DNA from: CAXBOO01 sp963977425
GTDB taxonomy: Bacteria; Bacteroidota; Bacteroidia; Flavobacteriales_D; Luteibaculaceae
Length of the DNA stretch: 64,000 bases
Assembly: GCA_963977425.1 (NCBI GenBank)
Contig: CAXBOO010000007.1
Coordinates: forward strand, 1 to 64,000
Direction of reading: 5' to 3'
Part shown: in pieces, positions 24,774 to 33,276 of the stretch
How positions within the stretch are numbered: position 1 is the stretch's first letter
Layout of the letters: each line of letters opens with the position of its first letter
The notes under the pieces: model-generated
Seen by the model: only the letters and a program-made list of their open reading frames with translations
Told to the model about the DNA's origin: nothing
Database searches by the model: none
Program-made: the position numbers and the translations under genes

Positions 24774-26084
24774 TTATTCTACAGGGGTTCCGTAAAGATC
24801 AAAGTCTTCACAATCGGTTATTGTAACTTCTACAAAATCTCCAACACGTACGTAATGGTCTTTGTTAATCAGTACTTCATTATCTACTTCAGGAGAATCG
24901 AAAACCGTTCGAGCAATAAAATGATCGCCCTCTACTCTATCAACCAATACTCTTTGTGTAGTTCCAATAAGGCTTTGATTGTGCTCTAACGCTATATCGC
25001 GTTGAATATCCATAATAGCATTGCAACGAAATTCTTTTTCTTCGGCACTCACATTATCTTCAAGCGCATGTGCCGCAGTGTTTTCTTCGTGTGAGTATGT
25101 AAACACACCCAAACGTTCGAATTTCATTTCACGAACCCAATTCTTTAACTCTTCAAAATCTTCTTCTGTTTCACCAGGAAAACCAACAATAAGAGTCGTT
25201 CTTAAAGCTATACCAGGAATTTTCGAACGAATATCGTTGATTAACTTATCAGACTTTGCTCGAGTAATTCCACGCTTCATGCTTTTCAACATGTTATCTG
25301 TAGCATGTTGCAATGGCATGTCGATATACGGTACTATCTTTTTAGATTCAGCCATTACATCAATTACATCCATAGGGAAACCACTAGGATAGGCATAATG
25401 TATTCTAATCCATTCGATGCCTTCTACTTTCTCTAGAGCTAAAAGCAATTCTGAAAGCGCACGTTTTTTATAAATATCAAGACCATAATAAGTCAAGTCT
25501 TGAGCAATAAGTATCAATTCTTTAGTGCCTTTTGCCGCTAATTTTTCAGCTTGTTTTACCAAGTCTTCAATAGGTGTACTAACGTGCTTACCTCTCATCA
25601 ATGGTATCGCACAAAATGCACATGGTCTATCGCACCCTTCTGCTATTTTGAAATAAGCAAAGTGCTTTGGTGTTGTTAGCAAACGCTCACCTACCAATTC
25701 TTTTTTATAATCAGCGTTTAGAGTGCCTAGTAATTCTTTCAAATTTCTAGTACCGAAATACTCATCTACTTGAGGAATTTCCTTTTCTAAATCTTGCTTA
25801 TAGCGTTCTGAAAGGCAACCTGTAACATACAGTTTATCGATAAGTCCATTTTCTTTCGCATCAGCAAATTGCAAAATAGTATCGATTGACTCTTGTTTGG
25901 CATTATCTATAAAGCCACAAGTATTGATAATGATGGTTGATGCGTCGGTATTATCCTCTTCATGAACAACATCAATTTTGTTCGCTTTTAATTGGCCCAT
26001 CAAAACTTCAGAGTCCCAAACATTTTTAGAACATCCTAATGTGATAACGTTTACCTTATTTTTTACTGTGCCTTTTACTTTCAT
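24774..26084 (-). CDS. rimO: Ribosomal protein S12 methylthiotransferase RimO
   Basis: A 436-residue radical SAM enzyme that methylthiolates Asp88/89 of ribosomal protein S12. N-terminal MTTase cysteines: Cys18 (TLGCSKNVWDSE), INTCGFIDNA and VTGCLSERY. The radical SAM motif GCDRPCAFC begins near residue 149, followed by IPLMRGKHVS. The C-terminal TRAM domain spans about 370-436. TLGCSKN and the RGKHVS after the cluster separate RimO from MiaB and MtaB. It overlaps ftsY by 1 bp. Confidence 0.94.
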   Translation of the reverse strand: MKVKGTVKNKVNVITLGCSKNVWDSEVLMGQLKANKIDVVHEEDNTDASTIIINTCGFIDNAKQESIDTILQFADAKENGLIDKLYVTGCLSERYKQDLEKEIPQVDEYFGTRNLKELLGTLNADYKKELVGERLLTTPKHFAYFKIAEGCDRPCAFCAIPLMRGKHVSTPIEDLVKQAEKLAAKGTKELILIAQDLTYYGLDIYKKRALSELLLALEKVEGIEWIRIHYAYPSGFPMDVIDVMAESKKIVPYIDMPLQHATDNMLKSMKRGITRAKSDKLINDIRSKIPGIALRTTLIVGFPGETEEDFEELKNWVREMKFERLGVFTYSHEENTAAHALEDNVSAEEKEFRCNAIMDIQRDIALEHNQSLIGTTQRVLVDRVEGDHFIARTVFDSPEVDNEVLINKDHYVRVGDFVEVTITDCEDFDLYGTPVE

Positions 26085-27022
26085 TATAAGTCAGAGAACA
26101 ATGAGTCTAAATATTGTTGTTTGTCAAATACTTTCAATTGGTCAATTTGTTCACCAAGTCCTATGTATCTAACGGGTACTTTATACTGATCGCATATTCC
26201 AATGATTACTCCACCTTTAGCTGTACCATCCATTTTGGTGATAGCTAATGAATTAACATCGGTTACTTGCGTAAATTGTTTTGTTTGTTCTAAAGCATTT
26301 TGACCTGTGCTACCATCCAAAACCAACATAGTTTCGTGAGGTGCATCTGGTAACACCTTAGACATTACACGTTTAATCTTTCCCAATTCGTTCATTAAAT
26401 TGGTTTTATTGTGCAATCGTCCTGCCGTATCAATGATTACATAATCGGCATTTTCTTTAACTGCTTTTTCTAATGTATCAAAAGCAACCGAAGCTGGGTC
26501 GGACCCCATACCATGGTCTACTACTTCAACATTTGATCGTTCGCCCCATATTTTGAGTTGATCTACAGCTGCTGCTCTAAATGTATCTGCCGCACCAAGT
26601 ATTACTTTTTTCCCACTGTTAGAAATACGACTAGCTAGCTTGCCTATGGTAGTAGTTTTACCTACTCCATTAACACCTACAACTAATAATACAAATGGTT
26701 TTGCTTGAACTTGAGGTATATCGGACGTATCAAGAAGATAGGTTCCTATAACTGTTTTGATTTGAGTTTTGAGCTCGTCAATACCGAAGTATTTATTGCT
26801 CGCAACGCTTTCTTGAAGCGATTCAACAATTTTCATTGTTGTGCTAACACTAACATCGGCTTCGATCAGAATTTCTTCAATAGAATCGAGAAGCTCATCA
26901 TCTACTTTAGATTTTGATGCTATGGCTCGTTTGAGTTTTCCAAAGATATTATCTCTGGTTTTCTCAAGGCCTTTATCCAAATCAGACTGATCTGATTTTT
27001 TGAAAAAGTCAAAGATTTTCAT
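26084..27022 (-). CDS. ftsY: Signal recognition particle receptor FtsY
   Basis: A 312-residue SRP receptor GTPase that brings ribosome-nascent chain complexes to the SecYEG translocon. NG-domain motifs: GVNGVGKTTTIGKLA (G1), DTFRAAAVDQL, DTAGRLHNKTNLMNEL (G3) and TKMDGTAKGG (G4). There is only a short N-terminal extension, so membrane contact must rely on the N-terminal amphipathic helix. The ATG at 27022 is preferred to the adjacent TTG at 27025. It heads the ftsY-rimO-bshC run, with a terminator-like hairpin just upstream. Confidence 0.95.
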   Translation of the reverse strand: MKIFDFFKKSDQSDLDKGLEKTRDNIFGKLKRAIASKSKVDDELLDSIEEILIEADVSVSTTMKIVESLQESVASNKYFGIDELKTQIKTVIGTYLLDTSDIPQVQAKPFVLLVVGVNGVGKTTTIGKLASRISNSGKKVILGAADTFRAAAVDQLKIWGERSNVEVVDHGMGSDPASVAFDTLEKAVKENADYVIIDTAGRLHNKTNLMNELGKIKRVMSKVLPDAPHETMLVLDGSTGQNALEQTKQFTQVTDVNSLAITKMDGTAKGGVIIGICDQYKVPVRYIGLGEQIDQLKVFDKQQYLDSLFSDL

Positions 27023-27041
27023 CAACTCAAAAGAAATAAAA

Positions 27042-27069
27042 AAAGGGCTTACTAAGATGTAAACCCTTT
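27042..27069 (-). terminator. Terminator after the rpmB-rpmG-DUF4295 operon
   Basis: On the minus strand, AAAGGG...CCCTTT arms with additional GTAA/TTAC pairing (one unpaired base on each side) form a hairpin, followed by a T-rich run (27030-27041). It lies between the DUF4295 stop and the ftsY start, so it would separate ribosomal-protein expression from ftsY. Confidence 0.55.
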
Positions 27070-27102
27070 AATATTAATGAATTATTTTAAGAACTTTATG
27101 AA

Positions 27103-27255
27103 TTACTTAGAAAAGAAATTCTTCACTTCTTCAGCTGGTAAAATTTCTTCTTTAAAAACGTAAGAACCAGTCTTAGGAGATTTCTCCATTTTGATAGCTT
27201 TTACGAAGTTTTTATTTCCACCTTTTTGCAAGGTTGCAACTACTTTCTTTGCCAT
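27103..27255 (-). CDS. DUF4295 family small protein
   Basis: A 50-residue basic protein: MAKKVVATLQKGGNKNFVKA, then IKMEKSPKTGSYVFKEE and a C-terminal FFSK. It matches the DUF4295 family, which in Bacteroidota almost always sits directly after rpmG, as it does here (6 bp). Its size, charge and linkage suggest a ribosome-associated protein, but no function is known to me. Confidence 0.85.
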   Translation of the reverse strand: MAKKVVATLQKGGNKNFVKAIKMEKSPKTGSYVFKEEILPAEEVKNFFSK

Positions 27256-27261
27256 GTCGTA

Positions 27262-27450
27262 TTACTTTATTTCTTTGTGAACAGTCATTTTCTTTAAGAA
27301 AGGGTTGAATTTCTTCAATTCCATTCTCTCAGGAGTGTTTTTTCTGTTTTTCATAGTAATGTAACGAGACATACCCGCTACGCCAGTTTCTTTGTGCTCA
27401 GTGCACTCAAGTATAACCTGGATTCTATTTCCTTTACTCTTCTTTGCCAT
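27262..27450 (-). CDS. rpmG: 50S ribosomal protein L33
   Basis: A 62-residue L33: MAKKSKGNRIQVILECTEHK, then SRYITMKNRKNTPERMELKKFNP. Only one cysteine is present, so this is the zinc-free (C-minus) form of L33 rather than the four-Cys form. Slightly longer than the E. coli protein, as usual in Bacteroidota. It lies between rpmB (19 bp) and DUF4295. Confidence 0.95.
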   Translation of the reverse strand: MAKKSKGNRIQVILECTEHKETGVAGMSRYITMKNRKNTPERMELKKFNPFLKKMTVHKEIK

Positions 27451-27469
27451 TACTAATCTCTTTTAAACG

Positions 27470-27709
27470 TTACGCTGTGTAAAAACCTTTTTCGCTTGCT
27501 TGACGCAAAGCCTCGCCTAATCCTAGCTTATTTATAATACGAATCCCTGCAGCAGATACCTTTAAGATAACCCACTCATCGGCTTCCACCAAGTAGAATT
27601 TTTTCGTAAATAAGTTCGGATAAAACTTTCTTTTAGTTCTTCTCTTAGAGTGCGAAACATTATTTCCAACTACTACTTTCTTCCCTGTTATTTGACAAAC
27701 GCGAGCCAT
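27470..27709 (-). CDS. rpmB: 50S ribosomal protein L28
   Basis: A 79-residue L28: MARVCQITGKKVVVGNNVSH, SKRRTKRKFYPNL, then KVSAAGIRIINKLGL. Start, length and the VSHS...RRTKRKF block are standard. First gene of rpmB-rpmG-DUF4295, with its own promoter candidate in the gap to cinA. Confidence 0.95.
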   Translation of the reverse strand: MARVCQITGKKVVVGNNVSHSKRRTKRKFYPNLFTKKFYLVEADEWVILKVSAAGIRIINKLGLGEALRQASEKGFYTA

Positions 27710-27737
27710 AATTCTTATCTATTCCAAAAACTGACTG

Positions 27738-27768
27738 CAAATATGCTACTATTTTCAACATTAATCAA
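27738..27768 (-). promoter_or_regulatory. Candidate promoter of rpmB-rpmG
   Basis: On the minus strand: TTG (27766-27768), 20 bases, then CATATTTG (27738-27745), one mismatch from TAnnTTTG. It is about 28 bp before the rpmB ATG. The -33 element overlaps the cinA stop codon. Confidence 0.45.
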
Positions 27769-29012
27769 GCCCTTTTCACTAAAACATCATAGAATTTAGA
27801 AAAAAGATACTGACTTGCTCTGTTGATAATTCTTTCTCTATCGCCTCCAAACACTTTTTCAAAATGATATACTTCCCCATTTGGAGCTGCAATTGCCATA
27901 TGAACCAACCCCACTGGTTTGGCATCAGAACCACCTGTAGGTCCTGCTATACCGGAAGTTGCCAATGAATAATCACTACCAGAAATACGTTGCATTTCTT
28001 TCGCCATTTGACAAACAACCGGTTTGCTAACGGCTCCAAATTCTTCAATATCTGAAGGAAGTACATTAAGACATTTGATTTTTAGGTCGTTGCTATATGT
28101 AACCATTCCACCTAAAAACACTTCCGAAACACCTGAATGTTTGACAATAGTCTTAGCCATATTTCCCCCAGTACATGATTCGGCTGTTGAAAATGTGTTT
28201 TTACCTTCCGTTAAAAGATCAATTATTGCTTTGTCAACCGATATGTCTTCATATGAAAAGATGTTCTCGGGAATGAGATTCGATAATTCATCCACATAAG
28301 CGTCAACTTTCGCTTTAGTTTCCGAGTTAGCATTTCCAGTACCTACTCTTAACTTCACAAGACCTGGACTAGGCAAATAAGCTAAAGTCAGTCCTTCTGC
28401 TCTCAAATTGTTTTCCCATGCTTCAAGTTTTTGAGCCAAAAAGGATTCGAATATATCTTTAGTAACGACTGTACGGTAATACAACTTGTTCTTAGCCAAC
28501 TTACTCTTCAAAAAAGGAATGAGTCCAGTATCGACGATATGCTTCATCTCATAAGGCACACCCGGCATAGACAATAAGTACTTACCATCTCTTTCAAACA
28601 ACATACCTTGAGCTGTACCCAATTCATTTTTAAAAATCTGTGCTTTTTCGGGTAAATCTGCCTGTTGTGCATTCGCATCGAGCATCTCTCTACCTAAGTT
28701 ACTGAAATACTCAGCTATTCTATCGTGTACTTCCTTATTACGTACCAATTTGGTATTGAATATTTCGCACAATACATGCTTAGTAATATCATCTTTAGTA
28801 GGTCCTAAACCTCCTGTAACCAAAACCAAATCAACTTCGTTAATTGCATTGTCTATGGCAGAAATTATAGCGTTTCGTTTATCTGAAATGCTTGTAATTT
28901 GTATTAGGTCAACTCCTACAGTGTGCAACTGCTTTCCCAAATAAGCTGAGTTGGTATCTATGGTTTGCCCTAGAAGTATTTCGTCACCAATGGTTATTAT
29001 TTCAGCCGTCAT
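27765..29012 (-). CDS. cinA: CinA family nicotinamide-nucleotide amidohydrolase
   Basis: A 415-residue protein with the N-terminal molybdopterin-binding-like domain (GDEILLGQTIDTNSAYLGKQL, VTGGLGPTKDDITK), a middle linker domain, and a C-terminal CinA amidase domain (STAESCTGGNMAKTIVKHSG, with the catalytic Ser and surrounding residues). The enzyme deamidates nicotinamide mononucleotide in NAD salvage and cleaves ADP-ribose in related proteins. Length is typical for the full two-domain form. Divergent from the nucleoside phosphorylase gene. Confidence 0.92.
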   Translation of the reverse strand: MTAEIITIGDEILLGQTIDTNSAYLGKQLHTVGVDLIQITSISDKRNAIISAIDNAINEVDLVLVTGGLGPTKDDITKHVLCEIFNTKLVRNKEVHDRIAEYFSNLGREMLDANAQQADLPEKAQIFKNELGTAQGMLFERDGKYLLSMPGVPYEMKHIVDTGLIPFLKSKLAKNKLYYRTVVTKDIFESFLAQKLEAWENNLRAEGLTLAYLPSPGLVKLRVGTGNANSETKAKVDAYVDELSNLIPENIFSYEDISVDKAIIDLLTEGKNTFSTAESCTGGNMAKTIVKHSGVSEVFLGGMVTYSNDLKIKCLNVLPSDIEEFGAVSKPVVCQMAKEMQRISGSDYSLATSGIAGPTGGSDAKPVGLVHMAIAAPNGEVYHFEKVFGGDRERIINRASQYLFSKFYDVLVKRA

Positions 29013-29081
29013 TTATTGTTTAAATTGCTTAGCAAATTACAAAAAGTGACTACCAAACCCGACGATGTTCGCTTACAAGGC

Positions 29082-29900
29082 ATGAGTGATAAAGATAAAG
29101 CTTATCATTTGGATGCAACTGGTGCTGAAATAGCCAATAAAATCATTATTGTTGGCGACCCTGACCGACTCGATTTGATGAAACCTTTATTTGACTCAAT
29201 AGAAGTAAGTGGCGGAAAAAGGGAAATGAAATTTTTCACTGGCATTGTCTTTAACAATAGAGTCAGTGTAATGTCAAGCGGTATGGGTACCGATAATATT
29301 GATATTTTATTGAATGAAATAGCCCTTTTATGCAAAGGTAGGTGGAATGAAATTCAAATACTACGAATAGGCACTACTGGTGCTGTAAGACCCGAATTAG
29401 TCCCAGGCACAAAAATCATTAGTAAATATGCCTTAGGTTTAGACGGTATGATCAATCATTACAAAGACCATCGTCATTCTAAAACAGAAGATGCTTTCAT
29501 TGATGATTTTATTCACGCTACAAAATGGCCAAACAACCTAGCTCGGCCATATTTAACAAAAGCTACTTTGGAAATTCCGAATATACCAGGTGCTATAAAT
29601 GGTATTACCATGACAACCAACGGATTTTATGCTCCACAAATTAGGCACCTACACTTAAAAACTACACTTGACCCCGAGTTTTTTGACAACATCCTAGACC
29701 TTGAATACGACGGGTTTCGAATCAATAATTTTGAAATGGAGATGGCCGGCATATTTGGCTTAAGTGCACTTTTTGGATTTAAATGTGCCGGAATTTGTGT
29801 CGTTCTAGCCAACCGAAGTACCCATACAAGCGTTTTAGATAGTAAAGAAATAATAAACCAAATTATTGAAACTGGCATTAAAGCATTAACCCAACCTTAA
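29082..29900 (+). CDS. Nucleoside phosphorylase (uridine phosphorylase-like)
   Basis: A member of the PNP/UDP phosphorylase family that splits a nucleoside with phosphate in salvage. VGDPDRLDLMKPLFD is the phosphate-binding loop, MSSGMGTDNIDILLNE and IGTTGAVRPEL the core, and FEMEMAGIFGLSALFG the nucleoside-binding strand. I chose the ATG at 29082, 7 residues before AYHLD, as in relatives. A TTG at 29016 would add 22 residues but leave only 3 bp to the divergent cinA start and no room for either promoter. Base specificity (uridine or purine) cannot be told by eye. Confidence 0.85.
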   Translation: MSDKDKAYHLDATGAEIANKIIIVGDPDRLDLMKPLFDSIEVSGGKREMKFFTGIVFNNRVSVMSSGMGTDNIDILLNEIALLCKGRWNEIQILRIGTTGAVRPELVPGTKIISKYALGLDGMINHYKDHRHSKTEDAFIDDFIHATKWPNNLARPYLTKATLEIPNIPGAINGITMTTNGFYAPQIRHLHLKTTLDPEFFDNILDLEYDGFRINNFEMEMAGIFGLSALFGFKCAGICVVLANRSTHTSVLDSKEIINQIIETGIKALTQP

Positions 29901-29911
29901 AATCACCTCAC

Positions 29912-30763
29912 ATGATTGCTCAAGATAAAATTAGATCGATGGTAAGTCTACTCGACGATAACGATTGGGAGATATACGAAACCGTACGCAACGAAATTAT
30001 CACTCAAGGCGATATCGCCCTTCCTATATTAGAAGAAATGTGGGAACAAAAAGGGTTTGATTCTGTATTGCAAGAACGACTTGAAGACATCATAAGTGAA
30101 ATTCATAAAATTGATTTAGAAAAAAGATTAGTTGCTTGCAAACTGCCTGAAACTTCTCTATTTGATGGACTGTATGCCATCAACCGATACCAATACCCAG
30201 ATGTTGAATACCAAGAACTTTATGGGCAACTAGAGGAAATGGCCAATACTCTAAGAGAAAACATCTACCCTAATGCTCGAATAAAAGATAAGTTGGCGAT
30301 GGTCAATGAATTTTTTTTCAATAAATGGGGCTTTCGAGGCAACAAGCAAAACTTAAGCAGCCCGCAAAATTCGTTTTTAACCGATGTTTTAAACAATAGA
30401 AAAGGAAACCCACTTTTGTTGTGCAGCATATACTATATGTTGTGCGACTGGATTGACATTCCTGTTGTAGCTATTAATTTTCCGCGCTATTTTATTTTAG
30501 GTGTATACAACCCTACTACCGATACAGAAGATTTTCCTGATTATTATTTGGATGTGTTTGGAAGAGGAACTATTTTAAGTGAATACGACTTGAATAAATT
30601 TTTGGTAGGCATCAATTTAAATTTCGAACCAAATTTCTTAATGCCTTGCAGCAACTTAGATATCATTAAACGTTGCCTTAATAATCTTCATCATTCATAT
30701 CACTTACAAGGTGTTAGCGATAAAAAAGAGGAGATTCATAGACTCAGAAAATTGTTGGAATAA
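29912..30763 (+). CDS. SirB1/transglutaminase-like domain protein
   Basis: A 283-residue protein with a SirB1-type transglutaminase-like core: KLAMVNEFFFNKWGFRGN, then NRKGNPLLLCSIYYMLCDW, then IPVVAINFPRYFIL. These match the GNPxSLxxxYxxxA...GVNFPGHFL pattern of the family. N-terminal residues 1-85 are helical and HEAT-like. The catalytic triad of true transglutaminases is not obvious; SirB1 proteins commonly lack it. Function unknown. It sits 12 bp after the phosphorylase stop and 20 bp before the next gene. Confidence 0.75.
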   Translation: MIAQDKIRSMVSLLDDNDWEIYETVRNEIITQGDIALPILEEMWEQKGFDSVLQERLEDIISEIHKIDLEKRLVACKLPETSLFDGLYAINRYQYPDVEYQELYGQLEEMANTLRENIYPNARIKDKLAMVNEFFFNKWGFRGNKQNLSSPQNSFLTDVLNNRKGNPLLLCSIYYMLCDWIDIPVVAINFPRYFILGVYNPTTDTEDFPDYYLDVFGRGTILSEYDLNKFLVGINLNFEPNFLMPCSNLDIIKRCLNNLHHSYHLQGVSDKKEEIHRLRKLLE

Positions 30764-30769
30764 TAAAAT

Positions 30770-30777
30770 TACTTTTG
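30770..30777 (+). promoter_or_regulatory. -7 element 6 bp before the HEAT-like gene
   Basis: TACTTTTG matches TAnnTTTG and ends 6 bp before the ATG at 30784. Two TTG triplets upstream are at 12 and 15 bases, shorter than the ideal 19. Third case in the window of a -7 box almost touching a start codon. Confidence 0.3.
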
Positions 30778-30783
30778 CCGCGT

Positions 30784-31317
30784 ATGAGTAGCAAAATCAC
30801 AGCAGAACAACAACAATTGATGGATCAACTAGCACATGTTGACCAAGAAGTAATTCTCGATACCATTAAAGCCATTTCTGAAGTAGGAAATGAAGCTTTT
30901 GTTTCACCACTAATAGGTTGTTATTTACGCAACGATGAGCTGGAAATTAAAACTGCTGTGCTCAATATTTTTGCTGACTTACATAACACCAAAGCTATGG
31001 ATGCCTACATCCTTCAAATTTGCGCTTTGGATGACGACAAATTTGACGGACCATTGCTTTCGGCTATATGGCAAGGAAAATACAGTGTATCTGAATTTTT
31101 AGGTCTTGTAGTAAACAAAGCTCTAGGCCATTCATTCGAGGCCATGTTTGAACTCAACACCATTCTTGAGAATACCATAGAAACATATTCAGAAGAAACT
31201 CAATTAGAATGCCTACTTGCCGTTAAAAAACACATGAGCGAGAACCCAGAAAGTGAGCTCTTAGCCATGAGTCAGGAATGCGAGAAACACTTAAAAGCCT
31301 TAACTATTGAAGAATAG
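30784..31317 (+). CDS. HEAT-like repeat protein
   Basis: A 177-residue, wholly helical protein from the ATG at 30784 (MSSKITAEQQQL); a TTG three codons upstream overlaps the candidate -7 box. Helix pairs such as VILDTIKAISEVGNEAFVSP and EIKTAVLNIFADLHNTKAMD look like HEAT repeats, suggesting a protein-binding scaffold. I recognise no closer family. It converges on purC with a 1-bp gap between stop codons. Confidence 0.65.
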   Translation: MSSKITAEQQQLMDQLAHVDQEVILDTIKAISEVGNEAFVSPLIGCYLRNDELEIKTAVLNIFADLHNTKAMDAYILQICALDDDKFDGPLLSAIWQGKYSVSEFLGLVVNKALGHSFEAMFELNTILENTIETYSEETQLECLLAVKKHMSENPESELLAMSQECEKHLKALTIEE

Positions 31318-31318
31318 T

Positions 31319-32230
31319 TTAGTGCATTGCATTTATTTGTTTCACTATAACCTCATTAGTAGGTACTTCTTCTTTTTTGAATGAATTGCCTGTAATGGTT
31401 TCATATAGTTCGATGTAACGCTGTGTTACACTAGCTACAAATTCGTCGGTCATTTCAGGAACAGTTTGACCATCTAATCCTTGAAAGTTATTTTCAATCA
31501 ACCATTCTCGAACAAATTCTTTTGATAATTGACGTTGAGGTAAACCTTGATTAAAATTATCGGCATAACTATTTTCGTAGAAGTATCGGCTACTATCTGG
31601 CGTATGGATTTCGTCGATCAACACAACTTCTCCATTCAAAATCCCGAACTCATACTTAGTATCTACTAAAATAAGACCTCTATCGTGAGCCATAGCAACA
31701 CCTCTACTATATAAAGCTCTTGTAATTTGTTCTAGTTTTTTAAACGTAGCGGCATCTAATATTTCTTGATTCACAATTTCGGCAGGTGAAATATCTTCGT
31801 CGTGCCCTTCTTCAGCCTTAGTGGCAGGTGTAATGATTGGATTATCCAATTTTTGGTGTTCCTTCATACCATCAGGCAAAATGTTACCACAAATTTCTCT
31901 TACGCCTGATTTATACAATCTCCAAGCGTGCCCAGTTAAATAACCACGAATAACCATTTCAATTTTGATTGGTTCACAGTAATTACCATACGATGCATTA
32001 GGAAAAGGCATGCTTTCCAACCAATTAGGTACAATGTCTTTTGTAGCATCTAGAAAATAAGCCGCTATTTTATTCAGTACTTGCCCCTTAAAAGGAATTT
32101 CTCGAGGAAGAATAACATCAAAAGCTGAAATTCTATCAGAAGCAATCGCCAACATTTTATTGTTTTCGAATGCATATATCTCTCTTACTTTACCTTTATA
32201 AGTACTTTTTACTTTATTGAACTCAAGCAT
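31319..32230 (-). CDS. purC: Phosphoribosylaminoimidazole-succinocarboxamide synthase
   Basis: A 303-residue SAICAR synthase of the longer (yeast Ade1-like) form, joining CAIR and aspartate with ATP in purine synthesis. KGKVREIYAF, SDRISAFDVILPREIPFKG, then IRGYLTGHAWRLYKSG and LILVDTKYEFG (Lys-Glu substrate/metal region) are canonical. It overlaps phoH by 8 bp and is the second gene in phoH-purC. Confidence 0.95.
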   Translation of the reverse strand: MLEFNKVKSTYKGKVREIYAFENNKMLAIASDRISAFDVILPREIPFKGQVLNKIAAYFLDATKDIVPNWLESMPFPNASYGNYCEPIKIEMVIRGYLTGHAWRLYKSGVREICGNILPDGMKEHQKLDNPIITPATKAEEGHDEDISPAEIVNQEILDAATFKKLEQITRALYSRGVAMAHDRGLILVDTKYEFGILNGEVVLIDEIHTPDSSRYFYENSYADNFNQGLPQRQLSKEFVREWLIENNFQGLDGQTVPEMTDEFVASVTQRYIELYETITGNSFKKEEVPTNEVIVKQINAMH

Positions 32231-33203
32231 TTTTTTTCTCCTCTTGTTTGTATTCTTTTACTCTTTCCTCGTCGGCTTCTATGCCTTCAATTATTTTTTC
32301 TACCAACGGGTGGCGAACTACGTCTTTTCTATCCAAACGTATTACCGCTACACCTGAAATTTTATCAACAACTTGCAGCATTCTACGCAACCCTGATTGA
32401 TGAACTTTAGGTAAATCTATTTGTGTTTCATCACCAGTAATAATGAACTGTGCAGATTTACCCATTCTGGTTAAAAACATTTTCAACTGTGCAAAACTTG
32501 CATTTTGTGCTTCATCCAAGATAACAAATGCACTGTCCAAAGTTCTTCCACGCATGTAAGCCAAAGGAGCTATTTGCACAACTCCTGTTTCCATAAAATC
32601 TTCAAGTCTATCTTTTGGCACCATATCTTGAAAGGCATCGTAAATAGGCTGAAGAAAAGGATCTAATTTATCTTTTAAATCTCCTGGTAAAAAACCAAGA
32701 TGCTCACCTGCCTCAACAGCTGGACGTGTAACTATAATGCGTTTAACGGCTTTTAGTTTTAAAGCTCGCACTGCTAAAGCAACAGCTGTGTAAGTTTTTC
32801 CGGTACCAGCAGGACCTATTGCAAAAACCATATCGTGGGTATCGCAAGCATCCACAATTCGTTTTTGGTTTTTGGTTCTAGCGCTAATTTTTGCTCCTCC
32901 CATTCCATATACAAGTGTATCTGCTTTATTGGCTTCTGCAATTTCTTTAGGAACAACATCTTTTAATATGTGCCCTAAATCTTGTTCACTCAGCCTATTG
33001 AAGCTTTTATAAAACCGAATAATTTGGTCGAGCTTCTCTTCTAGTAAACGGATGTCAGCTTCTGTTCCTATGGCCTTTACACTATTGCCTCTGGCAACTA
33101 TTTTTAGTTTTGGAAACGCTCCTTCTATCGTTGGTAAATACGAATTGTTGCTTCCAAAAATAACAACGGGATGTACCTCGTTGAGTTTTATCTCTTTTTC
33201 CAA
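32223..33203 (-). CDS. phoH: PhoH family ATPase
   Basis: A 326-residue PhoH-like protein, a predicted RNA-associated ATPase. Walker A is GPAGTGKTYTAVALA at about 130-145. Walker B is FVILDEAQN, with GDETQIDLP as sensor. The N-terminal KH-like portion (FPKLKIVARGNSVKAIG) is typical of the longer PhoH/YbeZ form, which acts with the YbeY RNase. The start is TTG; an in-frame stop lies five codons upstream. A textbook Bacteroidota promoter precedes it. Confidence 0.92.
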   Translation of the reverse strand: MEKEIKLNEVHPVVIFGSNNSYLPTIEGAFPKLKIVARGNSVKAIGTEADIRLLEEKLDQIIRFYKSFNRLSEQDLGHILKDVVPKEIAEANKADTLVYGMGGAKISARTKNQKRIVDACDTHDMVFAIGPAGTGKTYTAVALAVRALKLKAVKRIIVTRPAVEAGEHLGFLPGDLKDKLDPFLQPIYDAFQDMVPKDRLEDFMETGVVQIAPLAYMRGRTLDSAFVILDEAQNASFAQLKMFLTRMGKSAQFIITGDETQIDLPKVHQSGLRRMLQVVDKISGVAVIRLDRKDVVRHPLVEKIIEGIEADEERVKEYKQEEKKNA

Positions 33204-33237
33204 AAATTATCGATTTAAATAATCCTATTTTTACGGT

Positions 33238-33267
33238 CAAAATTAACCAAAATAGACGTCGCACCAA
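33238..33267 (-). promoter_or_regulatory. Consensus Bacteroidota promoter of phoH-purC
   Basis: On the minus strand: TTG (33265-33267), exactly 19 bases, then TAATTTTG (33238-33245). Both elements match the TTG-N19-TAnnTTTG consensus without mismatch. The expected leader is about 28 nt before the phoH TTG start. Confidence 0.7.
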
Positions 33268-33276
33268 GCAAAATAT

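Noticed and set aside
27262..27450. L33 lacking zinc-ribbon cysteines, possible damage
   Set aside because: Zinc-free L33 is a normal variant; the gene is intact and in its usual context.
29016..29081. TTG start at 29016 for the nucleoside phosphorylase
   Set aside because: It would leave 3 bp between divergent start codons and adds 22 residues not seen in relatives; the ATG at 29082 gives the normal N-terminus. It cannot be fully excluded because TTG starts are common here.
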